Assembly (NCBI GenBank): GCA_900546175.1
Contig: URBX01000005.1
Coordinates: forward strand, 52,206 to 116,205
Source of the DNA: an uncultured Eggerthella sp.
GTDB taxonomy: Bacteria > Actinomycetota > Coriobacteriia > Coriobacteriales > Eggerthellaceae
Direction of reading: 5' to 3'
DNA: 64,000 nucleotides
The notes under the pieces are model-generated. The model made no database searches and was not told where the DNA came from. It saw only the letters and a program-made list of their open reading frames with translations. Positions 7,994 to 17,449 of the stretch are shown one piece after another. How positions within the stretch are numbered: the first letter of the stretch is position 1; the number at the start of each line of letters is the position of its first letter. A program made the position numbers and the translations under genes.

Positions 7994-9277
7994 TTAGATT
8001 GCGTTAAATGCCTTATCTAATGCCTCAATAATGTCATCAATATGCTCAACACCAATAGAGAGACGAATAGTTGCTGGCGTAATGCCCTGGCTTGCCAACT
8101 CTTCTTCAGTAAGCTGAGAGTGAGTAGTGGTTGCTGGATGGATAACCAGGCTTTTTACGTCCGCAACATTTGCCAACAAACTAAAGATTTCAAGGTTGTC
8201 AATAAACTTCCAAGCCTCTTCCTGGCCGCCTTTAATTTCAAAGGTAAAGATGCTAGCACCACCGTTAGGGAAGTATTTGGTGTAGAGCTCATGGTCAGGG
8301 TGCTCAGGAAGGCTTGGATGGTTAACTTTTGCAACCTTTGGATGGTTGCTGAGGTATTCAACAACTCGAGCGGTGTTTTCGCTATGCCTTTCAATACGAA
8401 GGGAGAGAGTCTCGGTTCCCTGAAGAAGCAAGAAAGCATTAAACGGACTAATACAAGCACCCTGATCACGAAGAAGAACCGCACGAATGTAAGTTGCGAA
8501 TGCGGCAGGTCCTGCTGCTTCTGTAAAGGCAACGCCGTGGTAGCTTGGATTAGGCTTTGCAATTTGTGGGTATTTGTCTGCATGTGACGCCCAATCGAAA
8601 GAGCCACCGTCAACAATAACGCCGCCTAAAGAAGTGCCATGACCACCAATAAACTTTGTTGCGGAATGCAAAACAATGTCGGCACCATGCTCTAGAGGAC
8701 GAAGAAGGAATGGAGTTGCAAAGGTATTGTCAATTGCAACAGGAATGCCATGTTTGTGAGCAATTTCAGAAATGGCATCAATGTTTGGAATGTCTGAATT
8801 TGGATTACCGAGCGTCTCAAGGAATACCAAAGTAGTGTTTTCCTGAATTGCCGCTTCAAGTTCTTTAAGATTATGAGCGTCAACAAAAGTGGTATCAATA
8901 CCGAAGTCTTTAAGCGTGTGCGCAAGAAGGTTGTACGTTCCACCATAAATAGTCTTTTGAGCTACAACATGATCACCCGCCTGAGCAAGAGCCTGAATAG
9001 TGTAAGTGATTGCAGCTGCGCCAGAAGACACTGCCAAACCAGCTACACCACCTTCAAGAGCTGCAATACGGTCTTCAAAAACACCCTGAGTTGAGTTAGT
9101 GAGACGGCCATAAATGTTGCCTGGATCTGCAAGACCAAAACGAGCTGCAGCGTGAGCTGAATCATGGAAGACGTAAGAGGTGGTTTGATAAATTGGCACA
9201 GCGCGAGAATCGGTTGCTGGATCAGCTTCCTCCTGGCCTACGTGAAGCTGAAGAGTTTCAAAACGATAGTTAGACAT
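7994..9277 (-). CDS. metY: O-acetylhomoserine aminocarboxypropyltransferase (sulfhydrylase)
   Basis: The 427-residue protein is a Cys/Met-metabolism PLP enzyme. The PLP lysine is K208 in LHSATKFIGGHG. The N-terminal FETLQLHVGQ, SRAVPIYQTTSY and YGRLTNST blocks are typical of MetY, and the insert after the lysine gives the longer MetY length compared with MetB/MetC (about 380). It makes homocysteine directly from O-acetylhomoserine and sulfide in the cytoplasm. That homocysteine is the substrate of the MetH encoded at 49476-52208, so the window holds both the sulfur and methyl steps of methionine synthesis. The start ATG follows AAAGGAG. I see no SAM riboswitch in the roughly 300 bases upstream. 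Confidence 0.93.
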   Translation of the reverse strand: MSNYRFETLQLHVGQEEADPATDSRAVPIYQTTSYVFHDSAHAAARFGLADPGNIYGRLTNSTQGVFEDRIAALEGGVAGLAVSSGAAAITYTIQALAQAGDHVVAQKTIYGGTYNLLAHTLKDFGIDTTFVDAHNLKELEAAIQENTTLVFLETLGNPNSDIPNIDAISEIAHKHGIPVAIDNTFATPFLLRPLEHGADIVLHSATKFIGGHGTSLGGVIVDGGSFDWASHADKYPQIAKPNPSYHGVAFTEAAGPAAFATYIRAVLLRDQGACISPFNAFLLLQGTETLSLRIERHSENTARVVEYLSNHPKVAKVNHPSLPEHPDHELYTKYFPNGGASIFTFEIKGGQEEAWKFIDNLEIFSLLANVADVKSLVIHPATTTHSQLTEEELASQGITPATIRLSIGVEHIDDIIEALDKAFNAI

Positions 9278-9451
9278 GATGTTCTCCTTTTTTATGAAAT
9301 AAGTTGTTTTTCGTTCGTTTTTCTAAACAGAACTATAAAGGAATAATTCCTATCTAAAACCTAGGATTTAACAACAGCTAGTTATCGACTTGGCCGATAG
9401 CGGTTATCGACGCATCCTTCATGCTTCATATATTAGACGGAACCAGCGCAT

Positions 9452-9474
9452 AAAAAAGGGCTCCACCGGAGCCC
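9452..9474 (-). terminator. Terminator of the LCP gene
   Basis: GGGCTCC (9458-9464) and GGAGCCC (9468-9474) form a stem with a 3-base loop, followed on the minus strand by TTTTTT. It ends the LCP transcript about 115 bases after the stop. The rest of 9278-9588 holds only the metY upstream region. Confidence 0.85.
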
Positions 9475-9588
9475 TCAGTTATTCACAAATATGTGTTCAT
9501 GTTGTTTTGTGCGCTAAAGTTTTTACTGCGCTTACTTTTGCATTCACTCTTGTCGTATTCGTTCTTACTGCGCTTATTCGTATCATCC

Positions 9589-11241
9589 CTACTTCCAGTC
9601 AGCGCCAATAACGATCAAGAAATCAGAGTTGAATGCATAATTTCCTGGGTTTTGTTTTGCGGTGCCTTTTCCAAGAATCTTTGCTATCTCTTCTGCTTTA
9701 GCAGCATTCGAACTGTCGTTGTAGAGAATTAAAGTCTTCTCGTAATCATTCGAATCAGCATTACCGGTACTCATAGTAGCGCCGGTGCTCTTCAATTTGT
9801 CTGCCGCTTCTGCTGCTACACCACTAATGCCGCAACCGTTCTTGATAGAGATAGTTTTACCTGACAAGCTAACACTGCTATCCGAGCTTGAGCTTGCCGA
9901 CGACGAAGCGTCTGTGTCTCCTCCAGAACCAGAATTTGCTGTTTTAACACCGGTAGCTAAATCAACTACATCTTCTTCGGCAGGAGAAAGGCCAGATTCA
10001 ATACGATTCATCATTGTTTGCCATGCTGATGTTTGGATAATCTCATACCAGACATCATTTTCATACGAAGAAACCGTTGGCAACTGAGCCGTGTAGATAT
10101 CTTTATCAACGTCAATTCCTAGCATGTTCTGAGCAAGGCCAAGAATTGCTGCAACATCGAAGTCGGTGGTTATATATTGAGAAGCAGCATTTACCGCATT
10201 TGTTGCTGCAACAATATCACCACTCAACATTTTCTTAACTACTGCAGAAATAACAGTACGCTGATATGCAGCACGGATACTATCGCCATCAGTTGCATAC
10301 TTGTCGTAAGCGTGCCTTGAACGACAAAGAATCAGAGCCTGTTCACCATTGAGAACCTGTTTTCCAGCATCAATGTGTCCGGTGTAACTATCGTCGATTT
10401 CCATTGCAACATCAACTTCAACACCGCCTACTGCATCAACAACAGCAGCAAAACCATCAAAGTCAATTTCAGCATAATGGTTTATTTCTACCCCACAGAC
10501 AGACTCAACCGCATTAATTGCTCCTGCTGGTCCACCAAACGCATAAGCTGCGTTGATTTTCTGCGTGCCATGTCCTGGAATAGTAACCTTGGTGTCTCGT
10601 GGGATGGATACCATGGTTGCTGTCTTTTCCCTTGGGTCAATTCGACAAAGAATCATTGAGTCTGAACGATACGATCCACCATACTCGTTTGAACCTTCAC
10701 GCTCTTCAGACTTATCCACACCAAGAAGCAGCATATAGAACGGATCTGAAGGAGAATCGGTAACGGTAAGTGCTCCCAGCAAATCTTCGTCAACATTTTC
10801 CTGCATGTTGCTATTGATCTGAACCATATAGGCAAATGCAACGCCTGCTGTTCCAAGCAAAAGAATGAGCACCACGAGAAGCGCAATAAGGCCGCGCTTT
10901 TTACGTTTTTCTTTCTTTTGTTTGAGCTGCTGTTCGCGAAGGTGGTTTAGACGCGCTTCATCCATTCCTGTTTGGAACGACTGAGCAGAATAGCCATATC
11001 CTGCTGAATCCGAATACCTGAAATTATGCTGAGGTTGATATCTCGAGCCATAGGCACCGCTTTTGCGTGAATACTGGTTGTATTCATTCTGAGGATTACG
11101 CGGAGCGCCCGACTGAGAAGACCTCTGATATCTTCCTGCATTTCTGCTGTATGCATTAATGTCGTTATTAACAGGCGAAGCACCAGAAGTGGTTTGTGTT
11201 TTTCTGGCGCGACGATTTGTTTTATTGTTTGATCTATCCAT
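9589..11241 (-). CDS. LytR-CpsA-Psr (LCP) family cell-wall glycopolymer ligase with LytR_C domain
   Basis: The protein (550 residues from the ATG at 11241) has three parts. Residues 1-105 are a low-complexity cytoplasmic tail rich in Asn, Ser, Arg, Tyr and Gln. A single membrane helix lies at about 117-138 after a Lys/Arg-rich stretch. An extracytoplasmic LCP domain (about 170-340) carries RSDSMILCRID, VSIPRDTKV, KINAAYAFGG and LCRSRHAY, which hold the conserved Arg and Asp residues that bind polyprenyl pyrophosphate. The C-terminal 90 residues form a LytR_C domain (SIKNGCGISGVA onward). LCP enzymes attach teichoic-acid-like or capsular polymers to peptidoglycan. A TTG six codons upstream lacks a ribosome-binding site, while AAGG precedes the chosen ATG. 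It lies downstream of the MurT-GatD gene in the same orientation (about 115-base gap), so both may act in wall assembly. Confidence 0.92.
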   Translation of the reverse strand: MDRSNNKTNRRARKTQTTSGASPVNNDINAYSRNAGRYQRSSQSGAPRNPQNEYNQYSRKSGAYGSRYQPQHNFRYSDSAGYGYSAQSFQTGMDEARLNHLREQQLKQKKEKRKKRGLIALLVVLILLLGTAGVAFAYMVQINSNMQENVDEDLLGALTVTDSPSDPFYMLLLGVDKSEEREGSNEYGGSYRSDSMILCRIDPREKTATMVSIPRDTKVTIPGHGTQKINAAYAFGGPAGAINAVESVCGVEINHYAEIDFDGFAAVVDAVGGVEVDVAMEIDDSYTGHIDAGKQVLNGEQALILCRSRHAYDKYATDGDSIRAAYQRTVISAVVKKMLSGDIVAATNAVNAASQYITTDFDVAAILGLAQNMLGIDVDKDIYTAQLPTVSSYENDVWYEIIQTSAWQTMMNRIESGLSPAEEDVVDLATGVKTANSGSGGDTDASSSASSSSDSSVSLSGKTISIKNGCGISGVAAEAADKLKSTGATMSTGNADSNDYEKTLILYNDSSNAAKAEEIAKILGKGTAKQNPGNYAFNSDFLIVIGADWK

Positions 11242-11356
11242 GAGCCTTATTTTGGTCAATTATTTTAAATTTGGCAAATCTAAGTGACGAAAATGTAAGG
11301 AAACGCACACTATACCCACAAAAACGCATTTGTGATCTACTCTTATTCTGTGTGCA

Positions 11357-13666
11357 CTAATTCTTCACCTTGAGCCTGTGAGCCATAACTCTATTTGCCT
11401 CATGTTCCTCTTTGTCACTAAGAGGCTCAAGAAGCAAAGCAATCTCTTTGTCGCATTCCATACTCTTATTTTTGTCACGTTCTAAACCTGTAGTATTGCC
11501 ATACTCCAAAGCAGTATCTTTGCGGTATTTATTTCTGAGAGCTTGACGTATCAGATAATCGGCAATTTCAGGATTTTTTGACAGAAGCGGTCCATGTAAA
11601 TAGGTACCCACACAATTCTTGTAAATCGCTCCATCTAAACCCGATGTGTCATCATTACCTTTTCCAGTAGCCGAGCAAACCCTACCAAAAGGAGTCACCT
11701 CTTTTCCAAGAACGGTTCGTCCCGCATGGTTTTCATATCCAATAACAGGCCTTGCAGCAAGCGGAGATTCCAGTGCAATATTGTCAATTAGTCGATTGTG
11801 CTCTTTTGCAGGGCGAAGCGTTTCAACGTCAAGAATTCCCAAGCCCTCCACCTGTTCGTCTCCTATATACCAGGTATGACCAAGAATTTGATAGCCACCA
11901 CAGATTGCTAAAAGAACACCTCCTGCCTCAACGTATTCCTTTAGCTCTTCTTTCAATGAAAGGATTACCCGAGAAGCAAGTTTTTGCTCTCGGTCAGGAG
12001 CACCTCCCAAAAACACAATATCTGCTTGAGTGAGATCAATTTGCTGCCCGTAATGGACCGGAACAACCTCTGCAGGAATCCCACGCCATATACAACGGTT
12101 ATACAAAATGCGGACATTTCCTCCGTCTCCATACAAATTGAGAAGATCGGGAAGAAGATGAACTATTCTAAGAGGACTTTGAAAAGAAACAGCAGCCTGC
12201 TTCTCTTCAGCTCCGCCGTCCTTGCTGGTCCCACCAATTCCAACCACACTAGACAGAAAGAGTTCTGTGCCCTGCGCAACTTCGCCTGCAGGTTCTCTAT
12301 CGCACAAGGCCTCTAGCGTTTTTTTCACTCTGGGAAGAGCAGTGTAGTTTGCAATAGCGTACACGTTCCAATCTGCCGGAGAGGTTAGTACCTTACGTAC
12401 CACGTCTTCAATCCCGTCTATAAGAGTTGCCTGAATTCCCGCATGCTTAAGCCGAACTTGCAAGTCATTTTTGCGCGTTCCTCCTGCAAACACTACAAGG
12501 TCTTTTTGGCCGGTAAGTTCTTCAAAATCGCAGTCCCAAATCCAAGAAATATCATGGCCGTCCGCTTCATTGTCGTTAATAAAAAAGCTAACGAATTTCT
12601 TTCCTTCATCCTGCGTAATTATTTTGAGGTTCTGATTAAATCCAGTTGGATTCTTTGCCAAATTCAATAGAAGAGATCGGCCCTTGATTGAAAACTCTTG
12701 AAGACGGCCGTTATGAGGATTAAACGCACGTACACTTTCGCAAAAGACCTCATCTTCAACCCCCATTTGAGAGGCAAGAATATAAGCCGCCATCACGTTA
12801 TAAATCATATACGTGCCTGTTTGAGGAATACTTATACAAAGAGGCGTTTTACTCTCTTGATCATTTTCCTTATTTTTATTGTTTTGGCCGTCCGAAGAAG
12901 AAATTTGAAAAGATATTCCTTTCCCTGTTTCCACTTCATCGGCGTAGAAATCTAAGTCTGGTCTGGAAAACCCACACTCAGGGCAGGCATACTTTCCCAG
13001 TTGTCCATACTGCCTAAACTCATAGGTAAACATATGGGAACAAACTTGGCACATTTGCGCATCCGCAACAGTATTTTGCTCGAGATGTAAGTCTTGGCGA
13101 ATGCCGAACCCAATTGATTTATTAGGAACCAAAGACGCAATGTAAGCACACAGCGGATCATCGGCATTAAAAATAAGTGTTGTGGAAGGAGACTCTTTCA
13201 ATCCAGACACAATTGCTTCCTGAATTCGGTCAATCTCCCCACACCGGTCCAGCTGGTCGCGAAACAAATTAAGCAACAAATAATAGGCAGATTGCGTTTG
13301 AGGTAAGGTTTTTGCCGACCACAGCTCATCAGATTCAAATACGCCCCACTCAACTTCTTCCTTTGATTGAAGAAGAGTTGTTGCAACTCCCGATGCCAAA
13401 TTTGCACCGCTTCTATTGCACACGATTTTTTTACCCTGAGCCTCTAGAGCATCCGCAACTAGATTCGTTGTGGTAGTTTTTCCATTCGTGCCAACAATAA
13501 GAGCAGAGCCCTGTTTTAGCTCAGGTGCAAGGTGTGCAATAATCTGCGGATCAATCTTCATTGCAACTTTTCCTGGCAAATTTGAAGCAGGACTATGAGC
13601 AAGCGTATGTAAGCCCCAGGTGATTACTTTTCCTGCAAGCTGAGCTCCTGTTTTTCTCAAACTCAT
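11357..13666 (-). CDS. MurT-GatD fusion: lipid II isoglutaminyl synthase in one polypeptide
   Basis: This 769-residue protein joins two subunits that are normally separate. Residues 1-465 match MurT: the Mur-ligase P-loop GTNGKTTTTN at 59-68, an inserted zinc ribbon with Cys206, 209, 228 and 231, and the C-terminal domain block ADGHDISWIWD (368-378) that supplies the catalytic aspartate. After a linker (about 465-498, Gly/Ser/Glu rich), residues 499-750 match GatD, a class I glutamine amidotransferase, with nucleophile Cys589 in LAICGGYQ and His691 in GTYLHGP. The complex amidates the alpha-carboxyl of D-Glu in lipid II, which is needed for efficient crosslinking. The tail after residue 705 is charged. 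The start follows AAGGGGAG. No frameshift or stop separates the halves. Confidence 0.92.
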   Translation of the reverse strand: MSLRKTGAQLAGKVITWGLHTLAHSPASNLPGKVAMKIDPQIIAHLAPELKQGSALIVGTNGKTTTTNLVADALEAQGKKIVCNRSGANLASGVATTLLQSKEEVEWGVFESDELWSAKTLPQTQSAYYLLLNLFRDQLDRCGEIDRIQEAIVSGLKESPSTTLIFNADDPLCAYIASLVPNKSIGFGIRQDLHLEQNTVADAQMCQVCSHMFTYEFRQYGQLGKYACPECGFSRPDLDFYADEVETGKGISFQISSSDGQNNKNKENDQESKTPLCISIPQTGTYMIYNVMAAYILASQMGVEDEVFCESVRAFNPHNGRLQEFSIKGRSLLLNLAKNPTGFNQNLKIITQDEGKKFVSFFINDNEADGHDISWIWDCDFEELTGQKDLVVFAGGTRKNDLQVRLKHAGIQATLIDGIEDVVRKVLTSPADWNVYAIANYTALPRVKKTLEALCDREPAGEVAQGTELFLSSVVGIGGTSKDGGAEEKQAAVSFQSPLRIVHLLPDLLNLYGDGGNVRILYNRCIWRGIPAEVVPVHYGQQIDLTQADIVFLGGAPDREQKLASRVILSLKEELKEYVEAGGVLLAICGGYQILGHTWYIGDEQVEGLGILDVETLRPAKEHNRLIDNIALESPLAARPVIGYENHAGRTVLGKEVTPFGRVCSATGKGNDDTSGLDGAIYKNCVGTYLHGPLLSKNPEIADYLIRQALRNKYRKDTALEYGNTTGLERDKNKSMECDKEIALLLEPLSDKEEHEANRVMAHRLKVKN

Positions 13667-13697
13667 CGCGCTCCCCTTTAACTATCCTGCGTCTTTT

Positions 13698-13794
13698 GGC
13701 TTTTGCCTACACCGTGGTTTTTTGACTATTCGCGGTGTTAGCTATGGCTACTTGGCGGCTATTGCCTATCCTGTGGCTTTTGGCTACCCCGCGG
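13698..13794. repeat. Degenerate tandem 20-bp repeats upstream of the MurT-GatD gene
   Basis: Three copies of a 20-base unit are visible: 13698-13717 (ggcttttgcctacaccgtgg), 13757-13776 (ggctattgcctatcctgtgg) and 13775-13794 (ggcttttggctaccccgcgg). A looser copy lies at 13741-13758. They lie just upstream of the start at 13666 and do not encode a plausible protein. The rest of 13667-14056 holds a perfect inverted repeat at 13872-13895 and a terminator. Confidence 0.55.
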
Positions 13795-13871
13795 CTTTTG
13801 GGTGGTTTACTTTTACCAACTGCCCCTGTTTTCGATAGCCTTTCAGCTTCGGTTATCTACTTTCCTTTTCA

Positions 13872-13895
13872 GTATAGAAATCAATATTTCTATAC
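13872..13895. repeat. Perfect 10-bp inverted repeat with 4-base loop
   Basis: GTATAGAAAT (13872-13881) and ATTTCTATAC (13886-13895) flank CAAT. No T-run follows on either strand, so an operator or an RNA hairpin is more likely than a terminator. It lies about 210 bases upstream of the MurT-GatD start, beside the terminator of the CoA-transferase gene. Confidence 0.55.
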
Positions 13896-13907
13896 GATTT
13901 CAAGCGC

Positions 13908-13940
13908 AAAAAAATCAGGACTCCTATTAAGGAGTCCTGA
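13908..13940 (-). terminator. Terminator of the CoA-transferase gene at 14057
   Basis: TCAGGACTCCT (13915-13925) pairs perfectly with AGGAGTCCTGA (13930-13940) around a 4-base loop. On the minus strand seven T follow. Confidence 0.88.
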
Positions 13941-14056
13941 CAAAATCCGGTTCGAGGTTTAGCAGTTTACCCAAACAAAGGAGACGCTGCCACCTATTCG
14001 CAAGATGTGAAGAAATGCACGCAACAATTAGCTCGCATCAACACACCGAGCGAACA

Positions 14057-15361
14057 CTACCAAATGAAACCGTTTTTCTTTGCTTCAAAGGTAAGCATAT
14101 CGCGATGATCTGGATGAGCAATGCTAATCAAAAGCTTTGCGCGCTCATACATATCCTTGTGCTGCAAGTTTACGCAACCATATTCAGTTACCACATACTG
14201 TACATCGGTACGTGCGGTGGTTACTACGCTACCAGGAGCAAGGATTGGAGCAATTTTTGAAACGGGACCTTTCTTCGTATTAGCAATAGAAGTCATAGCA
14301 ATGATAGCTTTGCCATTTTTGGATGCTGCTGCGCCACGAATAAAGTCAACCTGACCGCCAGTACCAGAATACTGACGCGTACCAATGCTTTCTGCGCATA
14401 CTTGACCCGTCAAATCAACCGATACTGCAGAGTTTACCGAAACGAAATTGTCGTTTTTACGAATGAAGTCAGGATTATTTACATGAGAATATGGGGTAAA
14501 CAACATGCCTGGGTTATGGTCAATAAAGTCATACAAGTACTGCTGGCCAGATGCAAAACCAGCAACAGAAACGCCCGGCAAATAATTCTTGCGGCTGTTA
14601 TCAATTACGCCCATTTCCTGAAGTTTTGCCATAGCATCGTTAAACATTTCAGAATGAACACCCAAATGCTTACGAGCCTTCAAGCCTTCAGCAATTGCAT
14701 TAGCAATTGAGCCAAAGCCTAGCTGAATGCAGGAGCCATCAGGGATTAATTCACAAATAATGTTTCCAACGGTAATTTCCTCAGGAGTAGGCTGTGCAAT
14801 AGGAGCCTCAAACATAGGCTGATCAATTTCAACGAAGCCATCAATCTGGGATACATGAAGGTTGCGCTCTAAACCACATACCCAAGGGGTGCTTGGATTG
14901 ATTTGAGCAAGAATTTTTTTTGCGTTCTTGATGCCATCAGGACGATCACCAACGTGACCAATATTGCAATATCCATGCTTATCTGGAGGAGTCATAGGAA
15001 TAACCGCAACATCAATGTCTCTATCGGCTGCCAAATTCATAGTTCTATGTAAATGGATTGGAGCATAGGAAACGCTATGGTTGGCCATGCCCGTTCTTTC
15101 ATTACCTCCCGTAAAGTGAGTGTGATAACGAAGTGCGCCCGGCTCAGGCTGGAAGTCAAGATTTAAAGGACCGCTAGTAATACCACCATATAAATCGATA
15201 TCTTTAAGACGACCTTCTTTAATTCTGTCCAACATTGGATTGATAATGCCGCGAGCAACCTCAAAGGTACCCATAAAAACGCTGGTACCATCAGGAATAA
15301 AGGTATCCAGAGCTTCATCAAGAGTCATCAGTTTACGCTGATATTCTTCTTCCCATCCCAT
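14057..15361 (-). CDS. Acetyl-CoA hydrolase/transferase family CoA-transferase, second paralogue
   Basis: This protein (434 residues from the ATG at 15361) belongs to the same Cat1/AbfT family as the gene at 1620-2942. It shares GVHSEMFNDA (likely active-site Glu), VSVNSAVSVDLTGQVCAE, GTGGQVDFIRGAAAS and VTTARTDVQYVVTEYG. The paralogues differ throughout the N-terminal half, suggesting different acid substrates. A TTG four codons upstream is in frame, but GGAGG lies five bases before the ATG and overlaps the TTG codons, so the ATG is preferred. The gene is divergent from a CaiC-like acyl-CoA ligase across a 233-base region containing CCTATA inverted repeats. The pair therefore offers an ATP-independent and an ATP-dependent route to activate an acid, probably under shared control. 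Confidence 0.9.
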   Translation of the reverse strand: MGWEEEYQRKLMTLDEALDTFIPDGTSVFMGTFEVARGIINPMLDRIKEGRLKDIDLYGGITSGPLNLDFQPEPGALRYHTHFTGGNERTGMANHSVSYAPIHLHRTMNLAADRDIDVAVIPMTPPDKHGYCNIGHVGDRPDGIKNAKKILAQINPSTPWVCGLERNLHVSQIDGFVEIDQPMFEAPIAQPTPEEITVGNIICELIPDGSCIQLGFGSIANAIAEGLKARKHLGVHSEMFNDAMAKLQEMGVIDNSRKNYLPGVSVAGFASGQQYLYDFIDHNPGMLFTPYSHVNNPDFIRKNDNFVSVNSAVSVDLTGQVCAESIGTRQYSGTGGQVDFIRGAAASKNGKAIIAMTSIANTKKGPVSKIAPILAPGSVVTTARTDVQYVVTEYGCVNLQHKDMYERAKLLISIAHPDHRDMLTFEAKKNGFIW

Positions 15362-15452
15362 TTTTTCCTCCAAAGTGCATTTTCCACAATGTATTTAACA
15401 TACTTACAAAAATACTCTTTCCACCATACCACTAACTACGCTTATACATAAA

Positions 15453-15516
15453 CCTATAGGTAAATGATATAGAAAAATTATGCTTCTTATATGGTTGTCC
15501 CTATAACTTTATAGGG
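15453..15516. promoter_or_regulatory. Palindromic CCTATAGG / CCCTATAA-TTATAGGG operator candidates
   Basis: A perfect 8-bp palindrome CCTATAGG lies at 15453-15460. A perfect inverted repeat CCCTATAA (15499-15506), 2-base spacer, TTATAGGG (15509-15516) lies 40 bases on. Both sit in the 233-base region between the divergent CoA-transferase and acyl-CoA ligase genes. The same half-site recurs in several control regions of the acyl-CoA gene set. Confidence 0.6.
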
Positions 15517-15594
15517 GTATTATTCTGAGTGTGTTCATTCGAGGGGTATATGTACACTCACAAGTCCATTATTCGTTACCGGGGATGGTATTAA

Positions 15595-17235
15595 ATGATT
15601 ACTGAACTTAAAGTAAACGAAGCTAACAAAAAGCTTTACTACGAAAAAGGCTACTGGACCAAAGAAACTCTCAATGATCTTTGGAACAAACGTGTAGCAG
15701 AATTGTCTGACAAAGAATACGTTCGTGATGACAAAGGCTCAGCTTTTACGTATGGAGAAATTGACGAAAAAGCTTCCCGCCTTGCTTCATGGTTAAGAGA
15801 AAAGGGCGTTCAAAATGGTGACGTTGTTACCTTCCAATTGCCACCTTGGTCAGAATTCTGCATCGTATACGTTGCCTGCATTAAGGTTGGTGCTGTTTGC
15901 CATCCTCTTGCTCGTACCTTCAATGGTGACGACTTGCAATACATTATGAATGTAGTTGAGTCAAAAGCATTTATCTGTCCTACCTTCTTCTGGAAAACAG
16001 ACTTTGAAGAACAAATTCTTTCAATCGTTGATAATATCCCTTCTTTGAATCGTGAAGCAATTGCAGTATTTGATATTGTTGCTCCTGCTCATGACTGCAT
16101 CACGGTTAACGAAATTCTCGATACCTACGAGCCTTTTGCTGAGGAACCAGGCAGCACTTCTGATGAGGTAGTATTAATTCTCTCCACCTCAGGCACTACT
16201 GGCAGACCAAAGCAAGTTCTTATTGGCCATAACAATCTTCTCTTCAGCGAGAAAACCTTTATTAAAGGTCTTGACCTCACCTCTGATGACGTAATGTTCA
16301 TGGGCGCTCCTCTTAACCATGCAACAGGCTTTAACCACGGCCTCATTACCCCTCTTATTTTGGGTAGCAGAGTTGTTTTACAAGAGAAGTTTGAAGCAGA
16401 AAGCGCAATCGAATTGATGAACAAGTATGGTGTTACCTGGTCTATGGGTGCTACTCCATTCATCTTCGACTTGCTTAACGTATGTGACGAAAAGGGCCTC
16501 AAATTCGACACCTTGAAATTGTGGGTTTGTGGCGGCGCTCCTGTTCCAGGATCTTTGGTTCAGCGTGCAGCTGGCCACGACATCATTTTGTGCGAATGCT
16601 ATGGCTCCACTGAAAGCTGCCCTCATCTCTTAGTTCCACCTTCGAAAGCAGCTGAATGGAACGGCGCTTGGTCGGGCATTCCTTGCGAAGGTATTGAAGT
16701 TAAGGTTGTTGACGATAAGGGCAATCCGGTTGCTCCTGGAGTACAGGGCGAAGAAGCATCACGAGGACCTCACATGTTCTGCGGATACTACAAAAACCCT
16801 GAAGCAACAGCAAAAGAACTTGATGACGATGGCTGGTTCTACTCTGGCGACTTATGCTACATGGACGAAGAAGGTCATGTTCGCATTAATGGCAGAAAGA
16901 AGGAAATTCTTATTCGTGGCGGCGAAAACATCTCTGCCAATGAGGTTGATTTCAACATTAACGGCTGTCCAGGAGTTGGAAACCACGCAACCGTTGGTTA
17001 TCCAGACACTCGTCTTGGTGAACGAATCTGCACCTTTATTGTTCAGGAAGGTGATACCGAACCAACTATTGAGTCCATTTCAGCTTACTTGGATTCTAAG
17101 GGCATTCCAAAGCGTCTTCGTCCAGAATTCATTGAGTTTATTGACGAAATCCCAATGACTGAATCTGGCAAGATTAAGCGCAATCAACTCTCCGATGAGC
17201 TCAAGCGCCGCCTTGCAGAACGCCAAGCTCAGTAA
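15595..17235 (+). CDS. Acyl-CoA ligase, ANL superfamily (CaiC-like)
   Basis: The 546-residue protein is an adenylate-forming acyl-CoA synthetase. The AMP/phosphate-binding loop LSTSGTTGRPKQ is near residue 200, followed by YGSTES (A5-type), YSGDLCYMDEEGH (A7), INGRKKEILIRGGENIS (A8 hinge and CoA domain) and ESGKIKRNQL near the C-terminus with the catalytic lysine. It converts a carboxylic acid, ATP and CoA to acyl-CoA, AMP and pyrophosphate. Overall form, and the CaiB-, CaiA-, CaiD- and FixAB-like genes in the window, suggest a carnitine/crotonobetaine-CoA-ligase-like role, but ANL substrate calls from sequence are weak. It is divergent from the CoA-transferase at 14057-15361 and is followed by a strong terminator, so it is probably monocistronic. 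Confidence 0.88.
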   Translation: MITELKVNEANKKLYYEKGYWTKETLNDLWNKRVAELSDKEYVRDDKGSAFTYGEIDEKASRLASWLREKGVQNGDVVTFQLPPWSEFCIVYVACIKVGAVCHPLARTFNGDDLQYIMNVVESKAFICPTFFWKTDFEEQILSIVDNIPSLNREAIAVFDIVAPAHDCITVNEILDTYEPFAEEPGSTSDEVVLILSTSGTTGRPKQVLIGHNNLLFSEKTFIKGLDLTSDDVMFMGAPLNHATGFNHGLITPLILGSRVVLQEKFEAESAIELMNKYGVTWSMGATPFIFDLLNVCDEKGLKFDTLKLWVCGGAPVPGSLVQRAAGHDIILCECYGSTESCPHLLVPPSKAAEWNGAWSGIPCEGIEVKVVDDKGNPVAPGVQGEEASRGPHMFCGYYKNPEATAKELDDDGWFYSGDLCYMDEEGHVRINGRKKEILIRGGENISANEVDFNINGCPGVGNHATVGYPDTRLGERICTFIVQEGDTEPTIESISAYLDSKGIPKRLRPEFIEFIDEIPMTESGKIKRNQLSDELKRRLAERQAQ

Positions 17236-17328
17236 CCTCAGGGTTTGATTCGGCAGTTTTAATCATTGATTTCAGTAACCTTGGTATTTGACTGCTTTCG
17301 CACTCACAGTGAATAATTAAACGTATCT

Positions 17329-17355
17329 AGTGCTCCCTATTAGGGAGCACTTTTT
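17329..17355 (+). terminator. Terminator of the acyl-CoA ligase gene
   Basis: AGTGCTCCCT (17329-17338) and AGGGAGCACT (17342-17351) form a perfect 10-bp stem with a 3-base loop, followed by T's. Confidence 0.88.
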
Positions 17356-17449
17356 ACAATATTAAACCTTATTCGTAAGCGTCATGCCTTCTCATATACG
17401 TTAAAACCCTTCATCTTTAGACCTCGTTTCGCAAACAATACTATTACTT

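Noticed and set aside
9278..9451. Looked for a SAM riboswitch upstream of metY
   Set aside because: No S-box or SAM-II-like core is visible; only AT-rich promoter-type sequence.
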